The position numbers and the translations under genes are program-made. From contig NZ_JYKA01000021.1 of the NCBI RefSeq assembly GCF_001676875.1, positions 1-64,000 on the forward strand: a DNA stretch of 64,000 bases, written 5' to 3'. Origin of the DNA: Chromobacterium subtsugae (GTDB taxonomy: Bacteria > Pseudomonadota > Gammaproteobacteria > Burkholderiales > Chromobacteriaceae). Shown here in pieces: positions 35,150 to 45,827 of this stretch (its first letter is position 1; each line of letters opens with the position of its first letter). The notes below the pieces were generated by a model that saw only the letters and a program-made list of their open reading frames with translations, searched no databases and was not told the DNA's origin.

Positions 35150-36463
35150 TCAATCAAAATTGGCGCCGAGGAAGGTTTCCAGCTTCCCGGCGGCGAAATC
35201 CAGCATCTGCTGGCTCAGGCCCGGATACAGGCCGATCCAGAAGGTGTCGTTCATGATGCGGTCGGTCACCGGCAACGGCGTGGCGCAGCGGTAATTGCGG
35301 CCTTGCATATAAGGTTGCCGGGTCAGGTTGCCGGCGAACAAGAGACGGGTGCCGATCCGGTGCTGATCCAGGTAATGCAGCAACTCCACGCGGCTGACCT
35401 GCGCCTCCGGCTTCAGCGTCAGCGGAAAACCGAACCAGGATGGCTCCGAACCCGGCGTCGCCTGCGGCAGCGTCAGGAATTCGGCGCAGCTTTGCAGCCG
35501 CTCCGACAGGTAGGCGAAATTGCGCTTGCGCGCGGCGATGAAGCCTTCCAGCCGGTCCATCTGCGCCAGGCCGCAAGCGGCCTGCATGTCGCTGATCTTC
35601 AGGTTGTACCCCATATGGGAATAGGTGTACTTGTGATCATAGCCGCAGGGCAGCTGTCCCAGCTGCCAGTCGAAGCGCTTGCCGCAGGTGTTGTCCTTGC
35701 CCGGCGCGCAATAGCAGTCGCGGCCCCAGTCGCGCACCGATTCCATGATCTGCCTGAGCAGCGGATCGGCGGTGAACACCGCGCCGCCCTCTCCCATGGT
35801 GATGTGGTGGGCCGGGTAGAAGCTGAGCGTGCCGATGTCGCCGAAGGTGCCGACCTTCTGGCCGTTGAAGGTGGAGCCGAGCGCGTCGCAGCAGTCCTCC
35901 ACCAGCCACAAGCCGTGCTTGCGGGCGAAGGCGGCTACTTTTTCCAGATCGAACGGGTTGCCCAGCGTGTGGGCGATCATGATGGCCTTGGTGCGCGGCG
36001 ACAGCGCCGCTTCCAGCAGCTCGGCGTCGATATTGTAGGTCGGCAGTTGCACGTCGACGAACACCGGCACCGCGCCATTCTGGATGATGGGATTGACTGT
36101 GGTGGGGAAGCCGGCCGCCACGGTGATCACTTCGTCGCCCGGCTGGATCGCGCGCGCGCCGAGCTTGGGCGAGGTCAGCGCGGTGAAGGCCACCAGATTG
36201 GCCGACGAGCCGGAGTTGACGGTCAGCACGTGCGGCAGGCCGATGAACTCGGCCAGGCGAGCCTCGAAAGCCGCGTTGAAGCGCCCGGTAGTCAGCCAGC
36301 CATCCAGCGCGGCATCCACCATATTGACGATTTCATCGGCGCCTATCACCTTGCCCGAGGGCGGCACCGCGGTCTGCCCCGGCAGGAAGTCAGCCTGGGC
36401 CAGGCGCGCTTCGGCGTGTTGACGCGCCAGGGCGAGGACGGCCTCTCGGCTAATATCGGTCAT
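35150..36463 (-). CDS. rfbH: CDP-6-deoxy-L-threo-D-glycero-4-hexulose-3-dehydrase (E1)
   Basis: A 437-residue aspartate-aminotransferase-fold enzyme that uses PMP and a 2Fe-2S cluster to remove the C3 hydroxyl of CDP-4-keto-6-deoxyglucose. The diagnostic feature is visible: the usual PLP lysine is His220 in [16 protein letters not shown], as in known E1 enzymes. The Cys-rich cluster segment ([22 protein letters not shown]) is present. It acts after RfbF and RfbG. The E3 reductase that usually supplies electrons is not in this window. Confidence 0.95.
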   Translation of the reverse strand: MTDISREAVLALARQHAEARLAQADFLPGQTAVPPSGKVIGADEIVNMVDAALDGWLTTGRFNAAFEARLAEFIGLPHVLTVNSGSSANLVAFTALTSPKLGARAIQPGDEVITVAAGFPTTVNPIIQNGAVPVFVDVQLPTYNIDAELLEAALSPRTKAIMIAHTLGNPFDLEKVAAFARKHGLWLVEDCCDALGSTFNGQKVGTFGDIGTLSFYPAHHITMGEGGAVFTADPLLRQIMESVRDWGRDCYCAPGKDNTCGKRFDWQLGQLPCGYDHKYTYSHMGYNLKISDMQAACGLAQMDRLEGFIAARKRNFAYLSERLQSCAEFLTLPQATPGSEPSWFGFPLTLKPEAQVSRVELLHYLDQHRIGTRLLFAGNLTRQPYMQGRNYRCATPLPVTDRIMNDTFWIGLYPGLSQQMLDFAAGKLETFLGANFD

Positions 36464-36480
36464 ATCGTGATTCTCTCTGC

Positions 36481-37536
36481 TTAAACACGCGAGTAGGCCG
36501 CGATTTGTTCAATGGTGAAGGCCCGCATGTCCGCGCCGCGCCGCCAGGCGCGATGCCAGTCCAGCGTGGCCGACAAGGCCTCTTCCAGGCTCCAGCGCGG
36601 CGTCCAGCCCAGGCGCCGGCGCGCCTTGGCGCTGTCCAGCCTGAGGATGCCCGCCTCGTGCGGATGATCGGCGCCGTCGCGGTGCCAGCCGCCGCCGCCC
36701 CATAATCCGGCCAGCGTGTCGGCGACCCAGGACACCGGACGGTTGCTGTCGTCGGCCGGGCCGAAATTCCAGGCGGAGGCGGCGTCCGGCTGCCCCGCCG
36801 CCAGCCGCTCGGCCAGGCGCAGATAGCCGGCCAGCGACTCCAGCACATGCTGCCAGGGACGCACCGCGTCGGGGCTGCGGATGGCCAGGGAGCGGCCTTC
36901 CGCGAAGGCCTGCAGCAAGTCTGGCACCAGCCGGTCGGCCGACCAGTCACCGCCGCCGATCACGTTGCCGGCGCGGGCGGTGGCGATCGGCGCGCCGCCC
37001 GGATAAGAGCTGCGGTACGCCGCGCACACCAGCTCGGCGCAGGCCTTGCTGCTGCTGTACGGGTCGTGGCCGCCCAGCGCGTCGCTCTCGCGGTAGGCCC
37101 ACGGCCACTCGTGGTTTTCATAGCATTTGTCGGTGGTGACCACGACGACGGCTTCGACGCCGGGACAGCGGCGCGCGGCCTCCAGCAGATTGGCGGTGCC
37201 CATCACATTGGTGGAGAGGGTGCCCAGCGGGTCGTCATAGCTTTGCCGCACCAGCGGCTGCGCCGCCAGGTGGAAGACGATGGAGGGTTCGGCGCGAGCC
37301 AGCGCGGCGGATAGCGCGGCGGAGTCGCGGATGTCCGCCAGTTCCGACGCCGCCGCGTCGCCTACGCGCGCGGCGTCGAACAGCGACGGCCGCGCCGACG
37401 GCGGCAAGGCATAGCCATGCACCCGGGCGCCCAGGCTGTCCAGCCACAGGCTGAGCCAGCCGCCCTTGAAGCCGGTGTGGCCGGTCAGGAAGACGCGGCG
37501 GCCGGACCAGAACGCGGCGTTCACCACTTTTTCCAC
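36481..37536 (-). CDS. rfbG: CDP-glucose 4,6-dehydratase
   Basis: A 351-residue extended SDR converting CDP-glucose to CDP-4-keto-6-deoxyglucose. It has the Rossmann [13 protein letters not shown] near residue 15, [11 protein letters not shown] near 127, and the YSSSK catalytic pair. The start is GTG 37536 ([10 protein letters not shown]), with GGGGAGG placed correctly upstream and overlap of the rfbF end. It is the second of three enzymes in the CDP-3,6-dideoxyhexose pathway. Confidence 0.95.
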   Translation of the reverse strand: MEKVVNAAFWSGRRVFLTGHTGFKGGWLSLWLDSLGARVHGYALPPSARPSLFDAARVGDAAASELADIRDSAALSAALARAEPSIVFHLAAQPLVRQSYDDPLGTLSTNVMGTANLLEAARRCPGVEAVVVVTTDKCYENHEWPWAYRESDALGGHDPYSSSKACAELVCAAYRSSYPGGAPIATARAGNVIGGGDWSADRLVPDLLQAFAEGRSLAIRSPDAVRPWQHVLESLAGYLRLAERLAAGQPDAASAWNFGPADDSNRPVSWVADTLAGLWGGGGWHRDGADHPHEAGILRLDSAKARRRLGWTPRWSLEEALSATLDWHRAWRRGADMRAFTIEQIAAYSRV

Positions 37537-38291
37537 GGTGCCTCCCCGCTCTGCCACAGCTCCTCGAGCAGGTTCTTGTCGCGCAGCGTGTCCATAGGCT
37601 GCCAGAAGCCGTTGTGCTCGTAGGCGGCCAGTTGGCCGCGGCTGGCCAGCGTTTCCAGCGGCTCGGTCTCCCAGACGCACTCGTCGCCGTCTATCAGATC
37701 CAGCACCGCGGGGTTCAATACGAAGAAGCCGCCATTGATCATGCCGCCGTCGCCGCGCGGTTTTTCCTTGAAGCATTCGACGCGCTCGTTGCGGATGTCC
37801 AGCGCGCCGAAACGGCCGGGCGGATGCACCGCCGTCACGGTGGCGTCCACGTTCTGGCTGCGGTGATAGGCGATGGCTGCGCCGATGTCGACGTCGCTGA
37901 CGCCGTCGCCGTAGGTGAAGCAGAAGTCCCGCTCGCTCTCCAGGTGCTTGCGCACCCGCCGCAGGCGACCGCCGGTCTGGGTGCCTTCGCCGGTGTCGAC
38001 CAGCGTCACGCGCCAGGGCTCGGCATGGCGCTCATGCACCAGCATCTGGTTATTGCACAGATCCAGGGTGACATCGGAATTGTGGAGAAAGTAATTCGCG
38101 AAATATTCTTTTATCACATAGCCACGATATCCCAGGCAGATGATGAAATCATTGATCCCGTGCGCGGAATAGATTTTCAAGATATGCCAGATGATCGGTT
38201 TGCCGCCGACCTCAATCATGGGCTTGGGACGCAAATGCGACTCTTCACTGATGCGCGTGCCAAGACCCCCGGCCAAAATCACGGCTTTCAT
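37521..38291 (-). CDS. rfbF: Glucose-1-phosphate cytidylyltransferase
   Basis: A 256-residue nucleotidyltransferase making CDP-glucose from CTP and glucose 1-phosphate. It has the signature [41 protein letters not shown] and matches RfbF length. It heads the minus-strand sugar operon, with AAGAGAGAGAT before the ATG and a 472-bp gene-free region upstream. Confidence 0.97.
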   Translation of the reverse strand: MKAVILAGGLGTRISEESHLRPKPMIEVGGKPIIWHILKIYSAHGINDFIICLGYRGYVIKEYFANYFLHNSDVTLDLCNNQMLVHERHAEPWRVTLVDTGEGTQTGGRLRRVRKHLESERDFCFTYGDGVSDVDIGAAIAYHRSQNVDATVTAVHPPGRFGALDIRNERVECFKEKPRGDGGMINGGFFVLNPAVLDLIDGDECVWETEPLETLASRGQLAAYEHNGFWQPMDTLRDKNLLEELWQSGEAPWKKW

Positions 38292-38763
38292 ACATCTCTC
38301 TCTTGTTGCACCCAGACCATATCAAACAAATGGGATCATCCATTGCCATGCAAGCTAGGTTATCGGCGTCGTCGGGAAAAGCGCGCCATGCGAACGCCGG
38401 CGAACCGCTGTTTCCCCCCGGCCGCACAGCTAATCCAGCGCCTGCGCGGGCCAACCTGCCCTGTGCTGATTATCGGCATCAACCGCGCGGCACTTGAGAC
38501 AGCCCCGGCAATCTCCCAAATGGAATGTCGTCCCTGGCCGAACGCCGCGCCTGCCTCGCTCCACGCGCCGCAAGGAAGCGGCGATTCCGCTGCCCTCCTC
38601 GATGCGCCGCTGAAAGGTATACAGGTCGGCCGCGGATGGCAAGCGCGCGTCGCGGCCTGAAAATCGCCAAAAGCATATTTAAAATAAAAAAGCTCGCCTT
38701 TAGCATGCCGCCGCGTCATTTTCTCCCCGCCCGCCCGCGCGACGCGCGGGCGGATGCCCGGCG
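38292..38763. other. Non-coding gap, 472 bp, between mtnP and rfbF
   Basis: No credible gene. It should carry the promoter of the sugar operon. The part near 38660-38700 is AT-rich, and a strong GC hairpin (stem around 38731-38753) lies just past the mtnP stop but without a T tract. I could not pick out a convincing -35/-10 pair. Confidence 0.55.
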
Positions 38764-39492
38764 TCAGTTGGCGAAACACGCCTGCAGGGTGTGCATCAGA
38801 TCTTGCACGCTCTTGGCCGCCACCGCCGGGTCGAACTCCACCCGCGCGTTGCTTCCCTTGCCCGCCGCCCAGTTGCTCACCAGGCACAGGTGGGCGTACG
38901 GCAGGTCCAACTCGCGCGCCAGCGCCGCCTCCGGCATGCCGGTCATGCCGACGATGTCGGCGCCGTCGCGCTCCAGCCGGGAGATTTCCGCCGCGCTCTC
39001 CAGCCGCGGCCCCTGCGTGCAGGCATAGACGCCGTCATGCACGCCGCTGATGCCGGAGGCCTGGATCGCCGCGCGCAGCCGCTGGCGCAGGCTGTCGTCG
39101 TAGGGCGAAGTGAACTCCGCATGCACCACCGGCCGCTCCGGGCCTTCGAAATAAGTGTGCTTGCGGCCCCAGCTGTAATCGATGATGTCGTGCGGCACCA
39201 CCAGCCGGCCGGGCGCCATGTCGGGACGGATGCCGCCGACGGTGCCGATGGCGATCACGCCCTTCACGCCCTGGTTATGCAGCGCCCACAGGTTGGCGCG
39301 GTAGTTGATTTCGTGCGGCGCCAGCGAATGGCCGTAGCCGTGCCTGGCGATGAACACCACGTTTTGCTTGGCCAGCTTGCCGAAAGTCAGCGCGCAGGAG
39401 GGATCGCCGTAAGGCGTGCGCACCACCTGCCGGTGCGTCACTTCCAATACCGACAGCTGGGCCAGCCCGCTGCCGCCGATGATTGCCAACAT
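38764..39492 (-). CDS. mtnP: S-methyl-5'-thioinosine phosphorylase
   Basis: A 242-residue PNP/MTAP-family phosphorylase. ATG 39492 (MLAIIGGSGL) is the family start; the longer frame adds an unrelated tail. Motifs: IIGGSGL phosphate loop, FIARHGYGHSLAPHEINYRAN, AIGTVGGI, and DIIDYSWGRKHTYFEG, of the type seen in methylthioinosine-preferring enzymes. It salvages the methylthio-nucleoside left from polyamine or acyl-homoserine-lactone synthesis. Substrate preference is inferred from sequence similarity. Confidence 0.88.
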   Translation of the reverse strand: MLAIIGGSGLAQLSVLEVTHRQVVRTPYGDPSCALTFGKLAKQNVVFIARHGYGHSLAPHEINYRANLWALHNQGVKGVIAIGTVGGIRPDMAPGRLVVPHDIIDYSWGRKHTYFEGPERPVVHAEFTSPYDDSLRQRLRAAIQASGISGVHDGVYACTQGPRLESAAEISRLERDGADIVGMTGMPEAALARELDLPYAHLCLVSNWAAGKGSNARVEFDPAVAAKSVQDLMHTLQACFAN

Positions 39493-39728
39493 ATCCGTCT
39501 CCCCTCTTGTCATTGTGCGCAGCCCCGCCAGCAGCGCGGCTGTCGTTCCGATTATGTCTGAAAATCGCCCGGCTGCGGGCGGCAAATCGGCGCGCGGACG
39601 CGCTGCTTGGACAATTTCCTTGAAGTTGCGCATGCGCTGCCCTCACCCGCTCCGCATTGCCACCTGGGACCGCGCGGCCGATTTCGCGCGCGGCATTCTT
39701 CCGGCATGACTTCCTGCTTGCCGATTCA

Positions 39729-39747
39729 AATGATAATAGTTATCATT
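39729..39747 (+). promoter_or_regulatory. Fur box upstream of chuP
   Basis: A perfect 19-bp palindrome, AATGATAATAGTTATCATT, only 5 bases before the chuP start codon. It closely matches the Fur consensus GATAATGATAATCATTATC, so iron-replete Fur should repress the heme operon. Confidence 0.85.
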
Positions 39748-39752
39748 AACAA

Positions 39753-39923
39753 ATGAACTCGAACCACAATAAATCCACGCCCAAAACGGACCCGCCGGCC
39801 GCGCCGCAGCTGCTGCACAGCCGGCAGCTGTTCGGCGCCGGGCGGGAAATCCTGATCGAGCATCAGGGCGAGATCTACCGTCTGCAGCTCACCCGCAACG
39901 GCAAGCTGATACTGATCAAGTAA
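39753..39923 (+). CDS. chuP: HemP/ChuP heme-uptake regulatory small protein
   Basis: A 56-residue HemP-family protein. The N-terminus is variable and basic; the conserved part is LLHSRQLFGAGREILIEHQG followed by EIYRLQLTRNGKLILIK. In Chromobacterium violaceum ChuP is described as needed for expression of heme and siderophore uptake genes. The gene is preceded by a perfect Fur palindrome and followed by chuR after 56 bp. Confidence 0.93.
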   Translation: MNSNHNKSTPKTDPPAAPQLLHSRQLFGAGREILIEHQGEIYRLQLTRNGKLILIK

Positions 39924-39979
39924 TACCCGCGAGCCAGCCGACGCCAGCCAGCGGAAACGACAACAATACCGGAGTTTCC

Positions 39980-42181
39980 ATGGCCCTGTTCCGCGCCACC
40001 CCCTTGATGCTGAGCCTGGCGGCAGCCTGGCCGGCCTTCGCCGACCCCGCGGCGCCAACGCTGGACGCCGTGCAGGTGACCGCCCACCGCAGCGAGAAGC
40101 CGCTGGCCGAAACCGCGCCCAACGCCAGCGTGGTGTCGGGCCACAAGCTGGACGACCGCCTGATCAACGACATCGCCGACGCCGCCAAATACGAGCCCGG
40201 CGTCGAAGTGGCCACCGACCCCAACCGCCGCGGCAACGCCGGCTGGACCATACGCGGCATCGACGGCAACCGCATCCTGATGCTGATCGACGGCGAGCGC
40301 CTGCCGGAAGCCTACGCCGGCGGCGGCAACGGCAACGGCGCCATTTCCGGACGCGACTTCGTCGAACTGGAAACCCTGCGCGCGATCGACATCGTCAAAG
40401 GCCCCACCTCCAGCCTGTACGGCTCCGACGCCATCGGCGGGGTGATAGGCTACCGCACCAAGACCGTCGACGATTTCGTGCCCGAGGACAAGGGCGTGGG
40501 CGGCAGCTTCAAGGGCTTCGGCGCCAGCGCCGACAACAGCTGGGGCGGCACCGCCGGCGTCGGCGTCAAGGGCGAGCGCGCCGACGCGATGCTGATCTAC
40601 ACCCACCGCAATGGCCATCAGGCCGACAATCAGGGCGGCAACGACAGCGGCAGCGCCGCCCGCACCACGCCGAACCCGCAGAACTGGCACAGCGACAACG
40701 TGCTGGCCAAGCTCGGCTACAAACTGACCGAGCAGCAGCGGCTGGAGCTGACGCTGGAGCATTATCGCCGCGACACCGACACCAATCTGCTGAACACCCT
40801 CTACCCGGCCTATGTCTCCAGGGGCCGCCCGGTGCCGGCGCAGCTGGCCCAGACCGCCGCAGACCGCACCCAGCGCGACCGCGTGTCATTGGGCTGGGAA
40901 GGCAAGCAGCTGGGGCCATTCGAACGCCTGTCCGCCAAGGTCTACCAGCAGAAGCTGGACAACGCCGACGACAGCTTCGCACGCTACGGCGACGGCAGCA
41001 GCGTCGCCTCCAACTACGGCTTCGAACAGAAAATCCTTGGCCTGAGCCTGGACGCCGAGCAGCGCTTTGCCGCGCTGGCGGCCGAGCACCAGCTGCTGTG
41101 GGGCGTGGACTTGTCCCGCACCGACACCAGCCGGCCGCGGATGAAGACGCAGTACAACGCCAACGGCAGCACCAGCAACGTCATCGGCGGCGAAACCTTC
41201 CCCAGCAAGACCTTCCCGGACAGCACCTCCGACCGCGTCGGCCTGTTCATCCAGGACGAGATGAAATTCGCCAACGGCATCGCGCTGTCGCCGTCGCTGC
41301 GCTGGGACCACTACAAGATGAACACCCAGCCCGACCAGGCCTATGCCAACAGCGGCGGCCAGGCGGTGCCGTCGTTCAGCGACGGCGCCTTCTCGCCCAA
41401 GCTGGGGCTGAGCATCCCCTTCGCCGGCCACTACACCGGCTTCGCCCAGCTGTCGTCTGGCTTCCGCGCGCCGCCGTTCGACGACGCCAACATGGCCTTC
41501 GTCAACCGCGCCTACGGCTACCAGGTGATCGCCAACCCGAATCTGAAATCGGAAACCAGCCGCGGCGTCGAACTGGGGCTGAAGGGCCAGTGGGACAGCT
41601 TCGACTTCGGCCTGACCGCCTACCAGAACCGCTACCGCGACTTCATCGAACAGCAAAGCCTGGGCACGATAGGCGGCTTGCTGACCTACCAGTACCAGAA
41701 CATCGGCCGCGTCGACATCAAGGGCGCCGAAGCGCGCGCCGCCTGGCGCTTCGCCCCCGGCTGGCAGACCCAGGCCTCCATCGCCTACGCCCACGGCGAG
41801 GACCTGGACAGCCATGCGCCGCTCGCCTCGATCGCGCCGCTGTCGGCGGTGCTGGGCCTGCGCTACGACCAGTCCGGTTTCGGCGGCGAGGCGCTGCTGC
41901 GCGCCGCCGCGCGCAACACCCGCGCGCCGGCGGTAGCGCTGCCGCCGCCGTCCACCGCGCAGACCGCCGGCTTCCAGGCGCCGGGCTACGCCACCCTGGA
42001 CCTGACCGCCTACTGGAAACCGGCCAAGGGCACCACCGTGCGCGCCGGCGTGTTCAACGTGTTCGACCGCAAGTACTGGAAAGCCGCCGACGTGCGCGGC
42101 CTGGCCGCAGGCGACGCCACGCTGGACCGCTACACCCAGCCTGGCCGCAACGTCAGCGCCAGCGTCGAATACCAGTTCTGA
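39980..42181 (+). CDS. chuR: TonB-dependent heme/hemoprotein receptor
   Basis: A 733-residue outer-membrane receptor of the TonB-dependent hemoglobin/heme class. Signal peptide (MALFRATPLMLSLAAAWPAFA), plug domain (VQVTAHRSEKPLAETAPNASVV, TIRGIDGNRILMLIDGERLPEA, DIVKGPTSSLYGSDAIGG) and barrel are complete, ending in the aromatic SVEYQF. The heme-receptor FRAP...NPNL motif is present (GFRAPPFDDANMAF...IANPNLKSE). Second gene of the Fur-regulated chu operon. Confidence 0.95.
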   Translation: MALFRATPLMLSLAAAWPAFADPAAPTLDAVQVTAHRSEKPLAETAPNASVVSGHKLDDRLINDIADAAKYEPGVEVATDPNRRGNAGWTIRGIDGNRILMLIDGERLPEAYAGGGNGNGAISGRDFVELETLRAIDIVKGPTSSLYGSDAIGGVIGYRTKTVDDFVPEDKGVGGSFKGFGASADNSWGGTAGVGVKGERADAMLIYTHRNGHQADNQGGNDSGSAARTTPNPQNWHSDNVLAKLGYKLTEQQRLELTLEHYRRDTDTNLLNTLYPAYVSRGRPVPAQLAQTAADRTQRDRVSLGWEGKQLGPFERLSAKVYQQKLDNADDSFARYGDGSSVASNYGFEQKILGLSLDAEQRFAALAAEHQLLWGVDLSRTDTSRPRMKTQYNANGSTSNVIGGETFPSKTFPDSTSDRVGLFIQDEMKFANGIALSPSLRWDHYKMNTQPDQAYANSGGQAVPSFSDGAFSPKLGLSIPFAGHYTGFAQLSSGFRAPPFDDANMAFVNRAYGYQVIANPNLKSETSRGVELGLKGQWDSFDFGLTAYQNRYRDFIEQQSLGTIGGLLTYQYQNIGRVDIKGAEARAAWRFAPGWQTQASIAYAHGEDLDSHAPLASIAPLSAVLGLRYDQSGFGGEALLRAAARNTRAPAVALPPPSTAQTAGFQAPGYATLDLTAYWKPAKGTTVRAGVFNVFDRKYWKAADVRGLAAGDATLDRYTQPGRNVSASVEYQF

Positions 42182-42234
42182 TCCACCCGCCCCGCGGGCG
42201 GCCGATGCCGCCCGCGCCTCCACAGGAGAAAACC

Positions 42235-43269
42235 ATGAGCCAGCTATGGGACCGCTACCAGACGCTCAAAGCCAGCCAACCCCGACTGCGCGCGCGCGAC
42301 GCCGCCGCCGCGCTGCAGGTCAGCGAATGCGAGCTGACCGCCGCCGATCCGGCCGCCACCCCGCTCAGGGCCGAATGGCCGGAAATCCTGGCCGCGCTGG
42401 CGCCGCTGGGCCGGGTGATGGCGCTGACCCGCAACCACGCCTGCGTGCATGAGACCAAGGGCGACTACGCCAACGTCGAGATCGACGGCAAGGTCGGCCT
42501 GGCCATCAACCCGGTGATAGACCTGCGCATCTTCCTGTTCCACTGGCGCCACGGCTTCGCGCTGCGCAGCGAGACGCCCCGCGGCGTCCAGCGCAGCCTG
42601 CAGTTCTTCGACCGCCACGGCGAAGCGGTGCACAAGGTCTACCTGACCGAAGCCAGCGACATCGCCGCCTACGACGATCTGGTCGCGCGCTTCGCCGCGC
42701 CCGCCGCCGCGCTGGAGCTTGAGCCGGTCGCGGCCGCCGGCGCCGAACAGCCCGACGAAGCCATCGACCGCGACGCCTTCCAGAACGAATGGCAAAGCCT
42801 GAGCGACGTCCACGCCTTCCACCCCTTCCTGCGCCGCTGGCAGGTATCGCGGCGCCAGGGTTTCCGCCTGGCGCCGCCGGGCCAGGCCTGGCGCGTGCGC
42901 GAGGACGCGGTGGAACAGCTGTTGCGCCGCGCCGCCGCCACCGCGACCCCCATCATGGTGTTCGCCGGCAACCGCGGCATGATCCAGATCCACACCGGGA
43001 CGATAGTCAACGTGCAAGTGGTGGGCGACTGGCTCAATGTGCTGGACCCCGATTTCAACCTGCACCTGCGCACCGACCTGATCGCCGAAGCCTGGATCAC
43101 CCGCAAGCCCGGCGACAACGGCGTGGTCACCTCGCTGGAGCTGTTCGACGAGCAGGGAGAGTCGCTGGCCACCTTCTTCGGCGAACGCAAGCCCGGCCGT
43201 GCCGAGCGGGCCGAATGGGTGAAGCTGCTGGGCGAGCTGCCGCCGCTGGAGCAAGAAGATGTCGCGTAA
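42235..43269 (+). CDS. chuS: Hemin-degrading factor (ChuS/HmuS)
   Basis: A 344-residue cytoplasmic heme-handling protein with two repeated halves. Visible motifs are LGRVMALTRNHACVHETKGDYANVEIDG in the first half and GMIQIHTGTIVNVQVVGDWLNVLDPDFNLHL in the second. Relatives bind heme and some break it down to release iron. ATG 42235 follows CAGGAG. It overlaps chuT by 11 bp. Confidence 0.93.
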   Translation: MSQLWDRYQTLKASQPRLRARDAAAALQVSECELTAADPAATPLRAEWPEILAALAPLGRVMALTRNHACVHETKGDYANVEIDGKVGLAINPVIDLRIFLFHWRHGFALRSETPRGVQRSLQFFDRHGEAVHKVYLTEASDIAAYDDLVARFAAPAAALELEPVAAAGAEQPDEAIDRDAFQNEWQSLSDVHAFHPFLRRWQVSRRQGFRLAPPGQAWRVREDAVEQLLRRAAATATPIMVFAGNRGMIQIHTGTIVNVQVVGDWLNVLDPDFNLHLRTDLIAEAWITRKPGDNGVVTSLELFDEQGESLATFFGERKPGRAERAEWVKLLGELPPLEQEDVA

Positions 43270-44050
43270 GACCATGCTGGCCGGCGCGCTGCTGGCAATG
43301 CTGGCCCTGCCCGGCCACGCCGCCGAGCGGCTGGTGGTGGTGACGCCCGACATCGCCGAGATCGTCGTCGCGCTGGGCGCCGCCGGCGACGTGGTCGGCC
43401 GCGACCGCAGCAGCAAGGAGCCGCAACTGGCCCATGCTCAGGTGGTGGGCTTTTCGCGCGCGCTGAACGCGGAAACCATCGCCGGCCTCAAGCCCACCCT
43501 GGTGTTGGGCAGCGCCGCCGCCCAGCCGCCGACGCTGTGGCCGCAATTGAAGCAGCTGAAGCTGCGGGCCGAAGAGGTGTCCGCCCGCGAGGACGGCCGC
43601 GACTTCGCCGACGCCATCCGCAAGGTGGGCCAACTGCTCGGCCGCGCCGACGCCGCCGCCAGGCTGGCGGCCGACTGGCAGCAGCGGATGCAGCCGCGGC
43701 CGGCGCGCGCCGTCCGTTACTTGGTCAGCTACGACGGCAGCCTGGTGGCCGGCAAGGACACCGCGCCGGATACCCTGATCCGCGCCGCCGGCGGCGTCAA
43801 CGCCGCGGCCGGCATCAGCGGCTTCAAGCCGCTGGGCCGCGACGCCTGGCAAGCGCTGCGGCCGAACGTGATCATCCTGGGCAGCCACACAGCCGCGGTT
43901 TACGGCGGCAAGGACCTTTTCGCCAAGCGGCCGGAAGTCGCCGCGACCCCGGCCGGCAAAACCGGCCGCATCTATCTGCTGCCGCCGCAGCAGGCGATGC
44001 TGATCGGCCTGGACAGCCCGGCGGTGGTCGAACGGATGGTGAGGATGTGA
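43259..44050 (+). CDS. chuT: Periplasmic heme-binding protein
   Basis: A 263-residue substrate-binding protein of a heme ABC importer. The signal peptide MSRKTMLAGALLAMLALPGHA is followed by AERLVVVTPDIAEIVVALGA, the common start of the class III fold. The chuT stop overlaps the chuU start. It would carry heme from ChuR to the ChuUV permease. Confidence 0.92.
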   Translation: MSRKTMLAGALLAMLALPGHAAERLVVVTPDIAEIVVALGAAGDVVGRDRSSKEPQLAHAQVVGFSRALNAETIAGLKPTLVLGSAAAQPPTLWPQLKQLKLRAEEVSAREDGRDFADAIRKVGQLLGRADAAARLAADWQQRMQPRPARAVRYLVSYDGSLVAGKDTAPDTLIRAAGGVNAAAGISGFKPLGRDAWQALRPNVIILGSHTAAVYGGKDLFAKRPEVAATPAGKTGRIYLLPPQQAMLIGLDSPAVVERMVRM

Positions 44051-44998
44051 GCGCCGCCCGCCGCTTGTTGTGGCCGGGCCTGATACTGGCCAGCGTCGCG
44101 CTGCCGTTGCTGGCGCTGTCCAGCTCCGCCGGCCAGTTGGCCTGGCCGGATCTGGCCGACCCGCTGGTCAGCCAGCTGCGGCTGCCGCGCATCGCCGCCG
44201 CGCTGGGCGTGGGCGCGGCGCTGGCCGCCAGCGGCGCCGCGCTGCAGGCGCTGTTCCGCAATCCGCTGGCCGATCCCGGCCTGATCGGCACCTCCAGCGG
44301 CGCCGCGCTGGCGGTGATCGCCGTGCTGGCGCTGGGCTTGTCCGGCCTGACGCTGCCGTTGGCGGCTTTCGGCGGCGGCCTGCTCGCCACCTGGCTGATC
44401 CTGCTGCTGGCGCGGCTGGTCAAGGGAGGCATCGCCGGCCTGCTGCTGATGGGGCTGGTGGTGGGCGCCTTCTGCGGCGCGCTCTCCAGCTTGATCCTGT
44501 TTCTGTCCGACGACCTGACCCTGCGCTCCGCCAGCAGCTGGCTGGCCGGCAACCTGGGCTCGGCGCTGCCCGGCCGGCTCGGCCTCTGCCTGGCCGTATC
44601 CGCGTTGGGCATCGCGCTGTTGTGCGCGATAGGCCGCGACCTAGACTGCCTGCTGCTGGGCGAGGAAAGCGCCCGCTCGCTGGGCATCGACACCCGCCGC
44701 ACCCGCCGGCTGGCCGCCATCGGCGCCGCGCTGGCCACAGGCGGCGCGGTGGCGCTGTCCGGCGTGATCGGCTTCGTCGGCATGATGATCCCCAACGCGC
44801 TGGCGCTGCTGGTGGGCGGCTGCCGCCGCCGGCTGATCCTGCTGTCCGCCTGGGCCGGCGCGCTGTTTTTGCTGGCGGTGGACACCCTGGCGCGCAACCT
44901 CGCCTGGCCGCTGGACCTGCCGGTGGGCCTGATGGCCGCCTTCGCCGGCCCGCCCTTCTTCATCTGGATTTTCCGCCGCCAACAAGGGAGCCGCTCCG

Positions 44999-45006
<8 letters not shown>
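44047..45006 (+). CDS. chuU: Heme ABC transporter permease
   Basis: A 319-residue FecCD-family permease with about ten membrane segments. It starts at GTG 44047 (VSAARRLLWPGLILA), overlapping the chuT stop. Family motifs are RLPRIAAALGVGAALAASGAALQALFRNPLADPGLIG near residue 50 and VALSGVIGFVGMMIPN in the C-terminal half. Confidence 0.93.
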
Positions 45007-45763
<757 letters not shown>

Positions 45764-45774
45764 GCGCGCCCATG

Positions 45775-45806
45775 AAAAAAGCCGCGCCGGATGCCGGCGC
45801 GGCTTT
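45775..45806. terminator. Bidirectional terminator between chuV and hpt
   Basis: A 10-bp stem GCCGCGCCGG/CCGGCGCGGC (45781-45803) with a 3-base loop; A6 on the left and TTT on the right allow use by both convergent transcripts. Confidence 0.85.
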
Positions 45807-45827
45807 GTCGGACATCGAGCCCGCGTC

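Noticed and set aside
38731-38753. A strong GC hairpin past mtnP, possible terminator
   Set aside because: There is no T tract on the minus strand; recorded only as part of the gap.
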